Assembly (NCBI RefSeq): GCF_003628305.1
Contig: NZ_RBZM01000004.1
Coordinates: 1 to 64,000, forward strand
Direction: 5' to 3'
DNA length: 64,000 bases
Origin: Cohnella endophytica
GTDB lineage: Bacteria; Bacillota; Bacilli; Paenibacillales; Paenibacillaceae
The position numbers were made by a program, and so were the translations under genes. Under the pieces are notes generated by a model. The model made no database searches. It saw only the letters and a list, made by a program, of their open reading frames with translations, and had not been told where the DNA came from. Shown here piece after piece: positions 33,363-45,771 of the stretch (its first letter is position 1; every line of letters starts with the position of its first letter).

Positions 33363-34468
33363 GATCTCAAAACCATCAACGAATACTTAGAGTTATAGCT
33401 ATTCAGCGAGCCATAAAACCATCAACACAAATACACTAGTCCACACATTTATGTCGTTAGACACGTAATCAATTGGGCCACAAGAAACACGCAGTAGTAG
33501 GCCGGATCGCTGTTAGCACTTGTCCACTTTCTAGTCTAGATTCAGATGTATAAAAGTAAACTTTTATGTGAATGATATTTCTATTATTTATAATGAAGAG
33601 AAATTCTCATGGACACACCTGGGGAAATACGATACATAGAATTCGTTTGAGCCATTATGATCATGGAATTGCTGAATCGTTAGCTGAATGTTTTGGTTAT
33701 TCAATTAATAATGCACAAGGGCTCATCGTAAAATTATAAAGGTCATACGGATGTTGGAAGGATATGATACTTGTCTGGATCACGCTGAACGCCTTAACAC
33801 AGCTAATCATATGGTATCTCTCCAAACCAATGTGTTTCACCAATCAAGGAGGCTTGTCGCAATAAACTGATGATAAAGGAATAATCCAGTTACGGTACTA
33901 ATAAATTTAGTGAAGTCAAAGGAGGGGTAATTAATTAGCGAATTCGTTTAAGTAAAATATGTAGTATTACTCGGTCTATAGATGACGGAATTTTGGTAGT
34001 TCCTATTCCAGTAGAGCAACGAGTTGAAACTGATTCTGATATGAAATTATTCATTAAACGTCACAGGAAATTGCTCACACTAATTTAAGCTAATGGAGTG
34101 TTTGTAGAAGCAGGTTCGAGCCTGCTTCTTTTTTATGTTTGGAGTAAGTTTATTCAGTTTATAAAGCTCAAAATTATTAATGCATATTTATGCAAGCAGC
34201 TATGGAGGGTATTATCAGAAATAATGACCAGGTCATGAAGTAATTTAAATATTGATTATATCATTCTAAGTATTTATGAAAACGCCCTTTAATAAAGCAA
34301 GGTTTTTCAGTCAGTTTTCTCCGGATTTCTGACGCCACCCATCAATATGTCTCGGAGATCGGCCTACTTATGATAAAAGCACCCGGAATCTGAATAAAAT
34401 AAACAGTTCAGGGCACCCTACCCATTGGCGGAATTCGTTGAGCCAATCGACTAAGGGGGCATTTTAGC
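33363..34468. other. 1.1-kb degenerate region before the core genome
   Basis: No confident gene. Two short frames, 33593-33739 (48 codons, contains IAESLAECFGYSINNAQGLIV) and 33751-33870 (39 codons), look mildly coding-like but lack good ribosome sites. A frame ending at 34088 (IRLSKI..RSIDDGILVVPIPVEQRV) is open only after a stop at about 33948, behind AAAGGAGGGG, and ends just before a strong terminator, so it looks like a decayed gene. Around 34.4 kb the composition shifts to the GC-richer core style. Confidence 0.45.
34106..34135 (+). terminator. Strong intrinsic terminator
   Basis: AGAAGCAGG (34106-34114), loop TTCGAG, CCTGCTTCT (34121-34129), then TTTTTT. It follows a decayed reading frame rather than an intact gene. 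Confidence 0.85.
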
Positions 34469-35065
34469 ATGCGTAGAAGCTTGATTAGAATGTTTATTCT
34501 TGCTACCGTTATCTTAGGTTCTTCAATTGCGTTAACGGGATGCATGGGCAAGACAGGAGATTTAGGAAACAAAAATATTCGTCCGAACGCCGTCCGGGGC
34601 GAAGGCATGACAAAGATGAGATTCGCCAGCGATCAAGATAACGCGAAGAACAGGATGTATGGCGAACGGCGGGAAAACAATAACGTAGTCGGCATGCACG
34701 ACAATTCTCACCTCCAGTTAAGCGACAAAGTAGCGGCAAAGATTTCGTCCATGCCGGGCATCTCTTCGGCTTACGTCATCTTAACCGAACATAACGCGTA
34801 CGTCGCCGTGAAAGAAAAAGGCAAAACGCAGCTCGGCGCAAAATCAGTGGAATCCGGAATGAAGGACAAAATCGCGAATCGCATCAAATCGCTCTCGCCT
34901 TCCGTCCAGCACGTCTATGTTTCCGCGAATCCTGATTTTACGAAGCGGATGGAAGGCTATGCGAACGACGTGAAAAAAGGCCACTCGCTCCAAGGCTTCA
35001 TATCCGAATTCAACGCGCTAGTCGAGCGAGTATTCCCTGCCTCGTCTGGAACTCACCATCGCTAA
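34469..35065 (+). CDS. YhcN/YlaJ-family sporulation lipoprotein
   Basis: 198 aa. Signal peptide with lipobox ALTGC (Cys 25), then a linker, then the YhcN/YlaJ domain: LQLSDKVAAKISSMPGISSAYVILTEHNAYVAVK, ending HVYVSANPDFTKRMEGYANDVKKGHSLQGFISEFNALVERVFP. Members are found in the spore or forespore envelope; the exact role is not known. AAGGGGG lies about 11 nt before the ATG. This is the first gene with core-genome composition. Confidence 0.9.
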   Translation: MRRSLIRMFILATVILGSSIALTGCMGKTGDLGNKNIRPNAVRGEGMTKMRFASDQDNAKNRMYGERRENNNVVGMHDNSHLQLSDKVAAKISSMPGISSAYVILTEHNAYVAVKEKGKTQLGAKSVESGMKDKIANRIKSLSPSVQHVYVSANPDFTKRMEGYANDVKKGHSLQGFISEFNALVERVFPASSGTHHR

Positions 35066-35260
35066 CAAGGAAAAGGAAGTTAAGCCGTGAACGGAGAGCA
35101 GCCAACTGCCTTTGTTTGCGGCTTTTTTGCGCGTTCGGAAATCTCCGTGCCCATTTTCTTTGACCTCCGCACCACAAGAAAACCCCTTTCATATGATAAA
35201 GTTGACTGTATCCCTATACCTTGTAATCACACATTCCCGGGCAAGGAGGGGTGACAAACG

Positions 35261-35485
35261 TTGAAAGGCAGCGACCATAAAAGCAAATTCCTACTCACCA
35301 ATCGGGAGCGCGAAGTCTTCGAACTGCTAGTGCAGGATAAGACGACCCGCGACATTGCGCAGCAGTTGTTTATCAGCGAGAAGACGGTCCGCAACCACAT
35401 CTCGAATGTGATGCAAAAGCTGAATGTCAAAGGTCGTTCGCAAGCGGTTGTCGAGCTTATTAAGCTCGGGGAGCTAAAGATCTAA
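35261..35485 (+). CDS. gerE: GerE, LuxR-type late sporulation regulator
   Basis: 74 aa, the exact length of GerE in B. subtilis. It is just a LuxR-type helix-turn-helix domain: FLLTNREREVFELLVQDKTTRDIAQQLFISEKTVRNHISNVMQKLNVKGRSQAVVELIKLG. TTG start with AAGGAGGGGTGA 5 nt upstream. GerE controls late mother-cell coat genes with SigK. A hairpin follows at 35526. Confidence 0.9.
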   Translation: MKGSDHKSKFLLTNREREVFELLVQDKTTRDIAQQLFISEKTVRNHISNVMQKLNVKGRSQAVVELIKLGELKI

Positions 35486-35525
35486 GACGGCACATGGGAT
35501 CTCCTTGGCCCGGTATATCTGGCGC

Positions 35526-35575
35526 AAGCCTTCTACTTCGCTTCCTGTACAGGTGCGAGGGAGAAGGCTTTTTGA
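35526..35575 (+). terminator. Intrinsic terminator after gerE
   Basis: AAGCCTTCT (from 35527) pairs with AGAAGGCTT (35563-35571) and TTTT follows, with a long inner region. Confidence 0.65.
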
Positions 35576-35745
35576 TCGGTACAATACCAGTTGAAGCAAC
35601 TACGGAATTAAAGGGTTTCCCCGGCTCCTCGCCGAATAAAAAAGGAGCGAATTGGCTCGCGCGGCATAACGGCGAATCGATTCGGTCACAATGGAATGGG
35701 AATAAATAACTTTATTTATCGCATATCGGGAAAGCGGGCGAAGGC

Positions 35746-37095
35746 ATGCCAGGAAACGATATTCCTACTAACGAGTTATCGAAGCACGAACAGCTTCTTC
35801 ATTATATCCGAGAGCTTCCCGTCGGCACGAAGGTGCCCGTACGCCAGATGGCGAAGGAACGCGGCGTCTCCGACGGAACGGCCTATCGGGCTATCAAGGA
35901 GGCCGAGCAGCTTGGCTTGGTGAACACGAAGGAACGGATCGGAACGGTGCGCGTCGATAAAAAAAGGCGCAGCAATCCGGAGCAACTTACGTTCGCGGAA
36001 GTGCTCGAGATCGTTCAAGGACGCTTGCTGGGCGGACAAGAAGGGTTGGAGAAAACGCTCCATAAGTTCGTTATCGGGGCCATGGAGCTTGACGAAATGA
36101 TCACGTACATCGACGCGGGGAGCTTGTTGATCGTGGGTAACCGGGAGAACGCGCACCGGATCGCGATCGAGCAAGGAGCGGGGGTGCTTGTTACGGGGGG
36201 CTTCGGTACGAGCGAAGAAGTTCGCGAGCTCGCGAACGAGCGGGAGCTGCCGATTCTGACCTGCCGTCACGATACTTTTACCGTGGCTTCGATGATCAAC
36301 CGTGCGATGTACGATAGGCTGATCAAGCGCAAGATCATGATGATCGCGGATCTGCTCGAGCCAACGCCGGCTTCGCGCAACGGCGTTCTGAAGCAATCGT
36401 CGGACGTAGCCGATTTTCTCAAGGTTAGCGCGGATACGGGGAACAGCCGATTTCCGGTTACCGACGAATGGAACCGGGTCGTCGGCATGATCACTTCTAA
36501 GGACGTCATTGGCGCGGCTTCTGACCAGACGTTGGACAAGCTAATGACCCGCAGGCCGATGACCGTGACGTTGAGTACGCCGGTCGCTTCGGCCGCGCAC
36601 CGGATGGTGTCCGAAGGTATCGAGTTGCTTCCCGTCGTCGATCGGCAGCGCAAGTTGGTCGGCGCGATCAACCGAGGCGAGGTGCTACGGGCGATGCAAT
36701 TCGCCAATCGTCCTGCGCATTTGGGAGAAACATTCGACGCTCTCATGTGGGGAGGTTTTTCTGAACAACGCGATGAGGAAGGGCGTCCGTATTATACCGG
36801 CCTGGCGACGCCGCAGATGTCGGGTCCGCTCGGCACGATCTCCGAAGGCGTACTCACGTCCCTCATGCAACAAGCGGCGAGCCGGGCGGTAGAGGATCTG
36901 CGCAAGCGGGAGCACGTCCTCGACAACATGACGACCTACTTCCTGCGCACGGTTCCCGTCGAATCCAGCTTGTCTCTCGTGCCGCAGATAATCGAAGCGA
37001 GCCGGCGCTATGTCAAGGTCGAAGTGCAAGCCGTCCAGGACGGAGAAACCGTTGCGAAAGCGATGCTGACCGCACAAACGATAGACCCGGCTTAG
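35746..37095 (+). CDS. ytoI: YtoI: HTH, DRTGG, CBS-pair and hot-dog domain protein
   Basis: 449 aa. Domains in order: winged helix (about 10-65, VPVRQMAKERGVSDGTAYRAIKEAEQLGLV), DRTGG-like (about 80-195, with GAGVLVTGGFG), two CBS motifs (about 200-320, RFPVTDEWNRVVGMITSKDV and LLPVVDRQRKLVGAINRGEV), and a hot-dog fold tail (about 340-445). Such proteins are thought to sense nucleotides and control transcription; the targets are unknown. It occupies the same place upstream of the ytrI/ytrH/dnaE block as in Bacillus. Confidence 0.9.
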   Translation: MPGNDIPTNELSKHEQLLHYIRELPVGTKVPVRQMAKERGVSDGTAYRAIKEAEQLGLVNTKERIGTVRVDKKRRSNPEQLTFAEVLEIVQGRLLGGQEGLEKTLHKFVIGAMELDEMITYIDAGSLLIVGNRENAHRIAIEQGAGVLVTGGFGTSEEVRELANERELPILTCRHDTFTVASMINRAMYDRLIKRKIMMIADLLEPTPASRNGVLKQSSDVADFLKVSADTGNSRFPVTDEWNRVVGMITSKDVIGAASDQTLDKLMTRRPMTVTLSTPVASAAHRMVSEGIELLPVVDRQRKLVGAINRGEVLRAMQFANRPAHLGETFDALMWGGFSEQRDEEGRPYYTGLATPQMSGPLGTISEGVLTSLMQQAASRAVEDLRKREHVLDNMTTYFLRTVPVESSLSLVPQIIEASRRYVKVEVQAVQDGETVAKAMLTAQTIDPA

Positions 37096-37143
37096 GAGCC
37101 GGGTCTAAGGGAATCATCGCGGGCGGCGGCGAGCGCCTCCGTA

Positions 37144-37440
37144 CTATTGGGATAGTCGCGAGAAGTGCGAGTGATTACGCATCCCCGCGAACAGATTAAA
37201 GACGCCGAGCAAGAAGAATAAAGCGCCGACGACGACGCGTACGGAAGATCCGGTGAACATGAACATCTGGATGATCGCGATGAAAATGAGCATCAAGCCC
37301 ATGCTGATGTTCATGCGGGACGCGTTCAAGCCGCTAATGCGACGGTCAGTGGAACGGCGGGACTTGAAGCTATATACCACGGACAAGCAGCAGGTGAAGA
37401 CGATGAGGACTCCTAGCACCCATTGCATAAAGTTTTCCAT
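37144..37440 (-). CDS. ytpI: YtpI-like membrane protein
   Basis: 98 aa. ATG at 37440 is chosen because AAGGAG lies upstream and the product begins MENFMQWVLGVLIVF; the frame upstream of it reads through the repeat array and is not a real gene. Three hydrophobic segments (about 7-23, 46-64, 68-87). Function unknown; the family is found at this place in many Bacillales. Confidence 0.85.
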   Translation of the reverse strand: MENFMQWVLGVLIVFTCCLSVVYSFKSRRSTDRRISGLNASRMNISMGLMLIFIAIIQMFMFTGSSVRVVVGALFFLLGVFNLFAGMRNHSHFSRLSQ

Positions 37441-37542
37441 TTGAATTAGCAACTCCTTCTGAATTGTCGTAACGCCAACTATTGTAACATAAACGAAGAG
37501 GAACGCGCTCGTCCGCCGAGCCGCGTTCCTCTTCGTTTGTTG

Positions 37543-37802
37543 CAACCTCGTATGGTCATTATCCCGCTCGCTCAGTGGTCTCGCCGACAACCTCGTATGG
37601 TCATTATCCCGCTCGCTCAGTGGTCTCGCCGACAACCTCGTATGGCCATTATCCCGCTCGCTCAGTGGTCTCGCCGAGAACCTCGTATGGCCATTATCCC
37701 GCTCGCTCAGTGGGCTCGCCGAGAACCTCGTATGGCCATTATCCCGCTCGCTCAGTGGGCTCGCCGACAACCTCGTATGGCCATTATCCCGCTCGCTCAG
37801 GG
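37543..37802. repeat. 45-bp minisatellite, about 5.8 copies
   Basis: Units start at 37543, 37588, 37633, 37678, 37723 and 37768 (last one partial). Each contains CCTCGTATGG, CATTATCCCGCTCGCTCAG and TCGCCGA. Units differ at a few positions (TGGTCA/TGGCCA, GGTCTC/GGGCTC, first base C/G), showing stepwise spread. Because 45 is divisible by 3 it makes long open frames on both strands that are not genes. Confidence 0.95.
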
Positions 37803-37809
37803 CATGACG

Positions 37810-37995
37810 CACCTGCATTTAGTACAGGTGTTTTAGGGGGAGATCGCCTTTTCGCCAAACCACCTGCATTTTGTACAGGTGAAATGCCGGTTTTCGCCCC
37901 AAACTCCCGATTTGACGTAAAACTGCTGTACTTTTTGCAGGTTGTAGAGCTGGTTACCGCCAAGAAGCCGATTTCGTCTGTAGTAAATGCAGGTT
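37810..37995. repeat. Four copies of an ACCTGCA..TACAG element in two orientations
   Basis: CACCTGCATTTAGTACAGGT (37810-37829) and CACCTGCATTTTGTACAGGT (37861-37880) are forward; CTGCTGTACTTTTTGCAGGT (37923) and CTGTAGTAAATGCAGGTT (37978) are inverted. Each is itself partly palindromic (CACCTG..CAGGTG). Confidence 0.75.
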
Positions 37996-38035
37996 GAAGT
38001 TGAAGTTGAGGTTGAGGTTATAGTTGAAATTGAGG
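37991..38035. repeat. GTTGA(A/G) hexamer tract
   Basis: About seven imperfect GTTGAA/GTTGAG hexamers in a row follow the last ACCTGCA element. Confidence 0.8.
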
Positions 38036-38045
38036 CTGGAACGGT

Positions 38046-38543
38046 TCAGGTTCTCGGTCCTTTCTCGGCCGAAGCCCACACCTGTAACGTACCGTCGACG
38101 ACGAGCATCGTATCGAGTACGACTCTGTAGCGCGTTTCTTCGATGTCGTAAGTCTTTTTGCTTAACAACATGCGCGCGAACTTGGAGTCCGAGTCGATCT
38201 CGTAAATGCTTCGTCCGAGGAAAATTTTAAGGTCATTTTTCAGTTGCGTCTTAAGTCGTGTTTCCGTTAGAATATCGAGCTTGGACTTGGTTTTCTCCGA
38301 ATCCTGTAGAAATATGATTTTGATTTGGGAGATGACGTTCTCTTTATGCGATTGCTGCGCGAATTTCAAGTCCTGCTCCATCGTCGACAGCTGGGTTTTC
38401 AACCTGATATTTTCCAAAGCGACATTCTCGTACATTACGTTCTTCAAAACATTAAAAACCGCGCTCCCCACGATCATGCCGCATACGAAAAACGCCAACG
38501 CCTGCATAAACTTCCGGAATCTATCGAAGGTCGGAACCCGCAT
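38046..38543 (-). CDS. ytrI: YtrI sporulation membrane protein
   Basis: 165 aa. One N-terminal membrane helix (about 13-34, ALAFFVCGMIVGSAVFNVL), a coiled-coil stretch (about 38-70) and a C-terminal domain of about 80 residues. In B. subtilis YtrH and YtrI are SigE-dependent proteins needed for efficient sporulation. It lies 10 nt after ytrH on the same strand, so the two form an operon. Confidence 0.88.
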   Translation of the reverse strand: MRVPTFDRFRKFMQALAFFVCGMIVGSAVFNVLKNVMYENVALENIRLKTQLSTMEQDLKFAQQSHKENVISQIKIIFLQDSEKTKSKLDILTETRLKTQLKNDLKIFLGRSIYEIDSDSKFARMLLSKKTYDIEETRYRVVLDTMLVVDGTLQVWASAEKGPRT

Positions 38544-38552
38544 GGCCGAAAC

Positions 38553-38879
38553 TCACCCCCCGTGGCTATACAGCCAATGAACGAGCTCCGTCCCGAGATG
38601 GGCGCCGAGGAACGCGAACATAATGTAACCTACCTGTTGCATAGCGGGGGATAAGTATCCGCTCACCATATTCGACTCGATGACCCGGATCGGATCGATC
38701 GTACCGCCGACCGCAGCCACTAACGCCCATATTTTCAAATTTCCCGCGACCTGAAGCATTTTCTCCTTAGGCGGGGTCATCAGGAATACCGAACCGAGTC
38801 CGGCCAATAACGCACCCCCGAGCACGATTCCGAACGCGATGAAGAAGCTGAATGCCGCTTTCGTCAAAAAATCGTCCAT
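38553..38879 (-). CDS. ytrH: YtrH sporulation membrane protein
   Basis: 108 aa. The ATG at 38879 is preferred because GGGGG lies 7 nt upstream; an ATG at 38885 is too close. Three hydrophobic segments (about 9-32, 45-60, 80-100), with the family features [10 protein letters not shown] and [12 protein letters not shown]. It is the first gene of the ytrH-ytrI pair, divergent from dnaE. Confidence 0.88.
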   Translation of the reverse strand: MDDFLTKAAFSFFIAFGIVLGGALLAGLGSVFLMTPPKEKMLQVAGNLKIWALVAAVGGTIDPIRVIESNMVSGYLSPAMQQVGYIMFAFLGAHLGTELVHWLYSHGG

Positions 38880-38984
38880 TTTCATTCCCCCGTGGTTTGT
38901 CTTCACTATCATATGTATGGGACGTGCCTGTGCCCTTATGATACAATTCAGTTAAGAGAGTTCGGCGGAAAAGAAGGGATAATC

Positions 38985-42599
<3,615 letters not shown>

Positions 42600-42742
42600 A
42601 GGAGGTCGTTACCCGATAAGCCGTTTGCGGCCGAAGGTGACGATCTTTAGCGGGCGATAAAAAAGTCTTTGAATGACTCGCGCGATTTGATAGATTAATA
42701 GAGGCGATTTATCAACATCCACGAGCGGAGAGTGCGCACCCT

Positions 42743-43486
42743 ATGGCTTTCTTTCAATGTCAATTCGATTCGGAAGCGTTGCAAATCAAAGTTTCCATGA
42801 ACGTCATCCTTCCCGATCACAAAACAGGTCCTCACCCGACGTTATATTTACTTCATGGTCTGTCGGACGACCATACGGCATGGACCCGCCAGACTTCGAT
42901 CGAACGCTACGCCGCGGCCAAAGGCATCGCGGTCGTCATGCCCGCGGTTAATCGCAGCTTCTATGCGGACATGAGCCATGGCGCGAAATATTGGACGTTC
43001 GTCGGCGAAGAATTGCCGCGAATAGCCCGTTCTTTCTTCCCGTTGTCCGCCGAGCGCCGGGATAATTTCGTTGCCGGTTTGTCTATGGGAGGTTATGGAG
43101 CGTTGAAGCTGGGCCTTTCTTATCCGGAGCGCTTCGCCGCCGCGGCAAGCTTGTCCGGAGCGACGGACGTTCATCGTCTCGTCGTCGAGAATTTCGCGGG
43201 AGACATCAGGCTCGCGCTTGGGCAACCGGAATCCGTTGCCGGGTCCTCGACGGATTTATTCGCCTTGGCGGAAAGCGTCGTGGACAAGCGTCCGATTCCG
43301 CTCCTCTATCAATGCTGCGGAACCGAGGATTTCCTATATGCGGATAACGTTCGTTTTCGCGACCATTGCCTGAACTTGGGGCTGCCCCTTACTTATGAAG
43401 AAGAATCCGGGGATCATAATTGGGAATATTGGGACAGTAAGATCCAAAACGTCCTGAACTGGCTTCCCTTACGTTCGGAAAGCTAA
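42743..43486 (+). CDS. Alpha/beta-hydrolase esterase (tributyrin esterase / FrmB-like)
   Basis: 247 aa, no signal peptide. [14 protein letters not shown] gives the oxyanion region, [12 protein letters not shown] the nucleophile elbow (Ser about 118), an Asp in CCGTEDFLY and the His in [10 protein letters not shown] complete the triad. The family includes EstA-type esterases and S-formylglutathione hydrolases. The natural substrate cannot be told. It stands alone between dnaE and accD. Confidence 0.85.
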   Translation: MAFFQCQFDSEALQIKVSMNVILPDHKTGPHPTLYLLHGLSDDHTAWTRQTSIERYAAAKGIAVVMPAVNRSFYADMSHGAKYWTFVGEELPRIARSFFPLSAERRDNFVAGLSMGGYGALKLGLSYPERFAAAASLSGATDVHRLVVENFAGDIRLALGQPESVAGSSTDLFALAESVVDKRPIPLLYQCCGTEDFLYADNVRFRDHCLNLGLPLTYEEESGDHNWEYWDSKIQNVLNWLPLRSES

Positions 43487-43547
43487 CATTATCCCGTTCG
43501 CGGCTTGACTTTCGGGGGTTCTCGGAACGTCCGGTTAACCTATTCGG

Positions 43548-43577
43548 TTGCTAGTCTCACGCCTTGTGTGCTATGAT
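43548..43577 (+). promoter_or_regulatory. Candidate promoter for 43657-accDA
   Basis: TTGCTA (43548-43553) and TATGAT (43572-43577), 18-bp spacing. No clear FapR operator was recognised nearby. Confidence 0.4.
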
Positions 43578-43656
43578 TTCTTTATCTTTTCTTTATACTT
43601 AGGTAGGATTAACCGTTCAAGCTCGCTAAGAACGATGAAATTGGGGGTACATCTTC

Positions 43657-43845
43657 ATGTGGACGGTCATCTACATCGCGCCGACCGCTAAGATCGCAGA
43701 ACGTATACAGAAGCGACTTACCGAAGAAGGCTTCCTCGTACAGGTACGCCCCCTTAATCTAACCAAGCCGCAATACGAAATATTGGTCCCTTCTGGCGAA
43801 GTGCGGGAAGTGCAAGAGGTATTAGGCAGCATTCTGCACCTGTAA
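43657..43845 (+). CDS. Small conserved protein, DUF2007-like
   Basis: 62 aa: [35 protein letters not shown].., beta-alpha-beta pattern of a ferredoxin/GlnB-like fold (strand, helix [13 protein letters not shown], strand, strand YEILVP, helix [10 protein letters not shown]). It is widely found just upstream of accD in Paenibacillaceae. Position suggests a link to acetyl-CoA carboxylase, but no function is established. Confidence 0.65.
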   Translation: MWTVIYIAPTAKIAERIQKRLTEEGFLVQVRPLNLTKPQYEILVPSGEVREVQEVLGSILHL

Positions 43846-43901
43846 TCCAGTTCGATGCCTATAGCTTGACGGTCGCCATTTATCGCTTGAGAGGTGTCGC
43901 T

Positions 43902-44768
43902 GTGTTCAAGGATTTATTTCAGAAGAAAAAATATGCCGTCGTTCCCTCGGAACGTACGAAGAGGGATATTCCCGAAGGGTTAATGAACCGTTGCCCGAAA
44001 TGCGGTACGATTCAGTTCAGCAAGGAACTGGAGAAAAACCTTAAGATTTGTTCCGCTTGCGGACATCATTTCCGTCTGAACGCCTGGGAGCGCATCGCAA
44101 TGACGCTCGATGAGGGGCGTCTTTTTGAGATTGACGAAAATCTGATTTCCGAGGATCCGCTGAAATTCCCCGGTTACGCCGCCAAGCTGGAACAACAGAA
44201 GGCAAGCTCCGGATTGAAGGACGCGGTCGTCACCGGAGAAGGAGAGATCGGCGGTTATCCCGTCGTCCTCGGCGTCATGAGCTTCGACTTCTTCAGCGGA
44301 AGCATGGGTTCCGTAGTCGGAGAGAAGGTAACTCGCGCGATCGAGAAGGCTACAGAGAAGCGGGTTCCGCTTGTCTTCTTCTCGACGTCCGGAGGAGCAA
44401 GGATGCAAGAGAGCATTCTGAGCTTGATGCAGATGGCCAAGACGAGCGCGGCTCTTGCCAAGTTCCAGGCCGATGGCGGTTTGTTCATCTCCGTGTTCAC
44501 GGATCCTACGTTAGGCGGCGTATCCGCAAGCTTCGCTAGCCTGGGCGATTACAATCTGGCCGAACCGGGAGCGATCGTCGGCTTCGCCGGCCGAATCGTC
44601 ATCGAGCAAACGATCCGCCAGAAATTGCCGGAAAACTTCCAGACGGCCGAGTTCAACTTGAAGCACGGCCAATTGGACAAAGTCGTTCATCGCAAGGAAA
44701 TGAAGGCGCTGCTGACCAAGCTGCTAGACATGCATTCAGGGAAAGGAGAGCCGGCCGATGTCCAGTGA
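43902..44768 (+). CDS. accD: Acetyl-CoA carboxylase carboxyltransferase beta subunit
   Basis: 288 aa. GTG start at 43902 with GAGAGGTG upstream and product [14 protein letters not shown], as in other AccD proteins. An N-terminal zinc ribbon (CPKCGTIQ and CSACGHHF) precedes the crotonase-like carboxyltransferase domain ([18 protein letters not shown]). With AccA it transfers the carboxyl group from biotin to acetyl-CoA to form malonyl-CoA. It overlaps accA by 11 nt. Confidence 0.95.
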   Translation: MFKDLFQKKKYAVVPSERTKRDIPEGLMNRCPKCGTIQFSKELEKNLKICSACGHHFRLNAWERIAMTLDEGRLFEIDENLISEDPLKFPGYAAKLEQQKASSGLKDAVVTGEGEIGGYPVVLGVMSFDFFSGSMGSVVGEKVTRAIEKATEKRVPLVFFSTSGGARMQESILSLMQMAKTSAALAKFQADGGLFISVFTDPTLGGVSASFASLGDYNLAEPGAIVGFAGRIVIEQTIRQKLPENFQTAEFNLKHGQLDKVVHRKEMKALLTKLLDMHSGKGEPADVQ

Positions 44769-45723
44769 ACTGCCCTTTGAGAGGCCGCTCGCCGAATTAC
44801 GGAAAAAGATAGACGAGTTGAAGCACTTCGGCAACGAGAAGGAAATCGACTTCACGGATGAAATCGGCCGGCTCGAAGAACGCTACAAACAGTTGGAATC
44901 CGAGATTTACGATAATATGAGCGCGGCGCAGATTATGCACATGGCTCGCCATCATCAGCGTCCAACGTCTCTGGATTATATAAATCTGGTGTTTACGGAC
45001 TTTATCGAATTGCATGGAGACCGCGTATTCGCGGACGATCTGGCGATCGTCGGCGGTCTTGCCAAGCTGAACGGCGTTCCGGTTACGATCGTCGGCCATC
45101 AGCGCGGCAAGGATACGAAGGACAATATTCAGCGTTTCTTCGGCAGTCCTCACCCCGAGGGCTTCCGCAAGGCTTTACGTTTCATGCAGCAAGCGAATAA
45201 GTTCGGACGTCCGATCATCACGTTTATCGATACGAAGGGCGCTTATCCCGGCAATACGGCCGAGGAGCGCAACCAATCGGAAGCGATTGCCCGCAACCTG
45301 CTCGAGATGGCGACGTTCGGCGTGCCGATCATCTGCGTCGTAATCGGGGAAGGCGGGAGCGGCGGCGCGTTGGCGTTAGGCGTCGGCAATCGCGTGCTTA
45401 TGCTCGAGAATGCGATCTACTCGGCGATTTCGCCGAACGGAGCCGCTTCGATTTTGTGGAAGGACGCGTCCAAGGCCGATGAAGCCGCGGAAGCGATGAA
45501 GATCACGGCCAAGGACTTGCTAGCGTTCGAGATCATCGAAGATATTATTCCGGAGCCGCAAGGCGGCGCCCATCGCGACAAAGGGATGCAAGCCGAAGCG
45601 ATCAAGGAAGCACTTTGGCGCCATTTGCAGGAACTGCAGCAAATGACTCCGGACCAACTGAGGGAAGACCGGTACCAGAAGTTCCGCAAAGTCGGACGTT
45701 TCGGTACCGCTGAGCTTGAATAG
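44758..45723 (+). CDS. accA: Acetyl-CoA carboxylase carboxyltransferase alpha subunit
   Basis: 321 aa, standard length. Helical N-terminus, then [63 protein letters not shown]. It pairs with AccD in a2b2 stoichiometry. GGAGAG precedes the ATG, inside the end of accD, so production of the two is coupled. Confidence 0.96.
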   Translation: MSSELPFERPLAELRKKIDELKHFGNEKEIDFTDEIGRLEERYKQLESEIYDNMSAAQIMHMARHHQRPTSLDYINLVFTDFIELHGDRVFADDLAIVGGLAKLNGVPVTIVGHQRGKDTKDNIQRFFGSPHPEGFRKALRFMQQANKFGRPIITFIDTKGAYPGNTAEERNQSEAIARNLLEMATFGVPIICVVIGEGGSGGALALGVGNRVLMLENAIYSAISPNGAASILWKDASKADEAAEAMKITAKDLLAFEIIEDIIPEPQGGAHRDKGMQAEAIKEALWRHLQELQQMTPDQLREDRYQKFRKVGRFGTAELE

Positions 45724-45771
45724 CTCAATATAAATGCGACATTGGACAGGTAAACGGAGGAAAAAGAAATC

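Larger units (their letters stand above)
37441..38045. other. Repeat-filled intergenic region between ytpI and ytrI
   Basis: The 605-bp space holds, from left to right, a short inverted repeat GAGGAACGCG/CGCGTTCCTC around 37498-37532, the 45-bp minisatellite, the ACCTGCA elements and the hexamer tract. No gene is present. Confidence 0.8.

Noticed and set aside
18059..34468. Prophage
   Set aside because: No capsid, terminase, portal, tail, lysis or integrase genes; only scattered small genes and an IS remnant.
37543..37802. Possible CRISPR array
   Set aside because: Units are directly joined 45-mers with no variable spacers and no cas genes; it is a minisatellite.
37537..37836. Long open frames on both strands through the 45-bp repeats
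   Set aside because: Repeat length is a multiple of three, so frames stay open by chance; no ribosome sites and repetitive peptide only.
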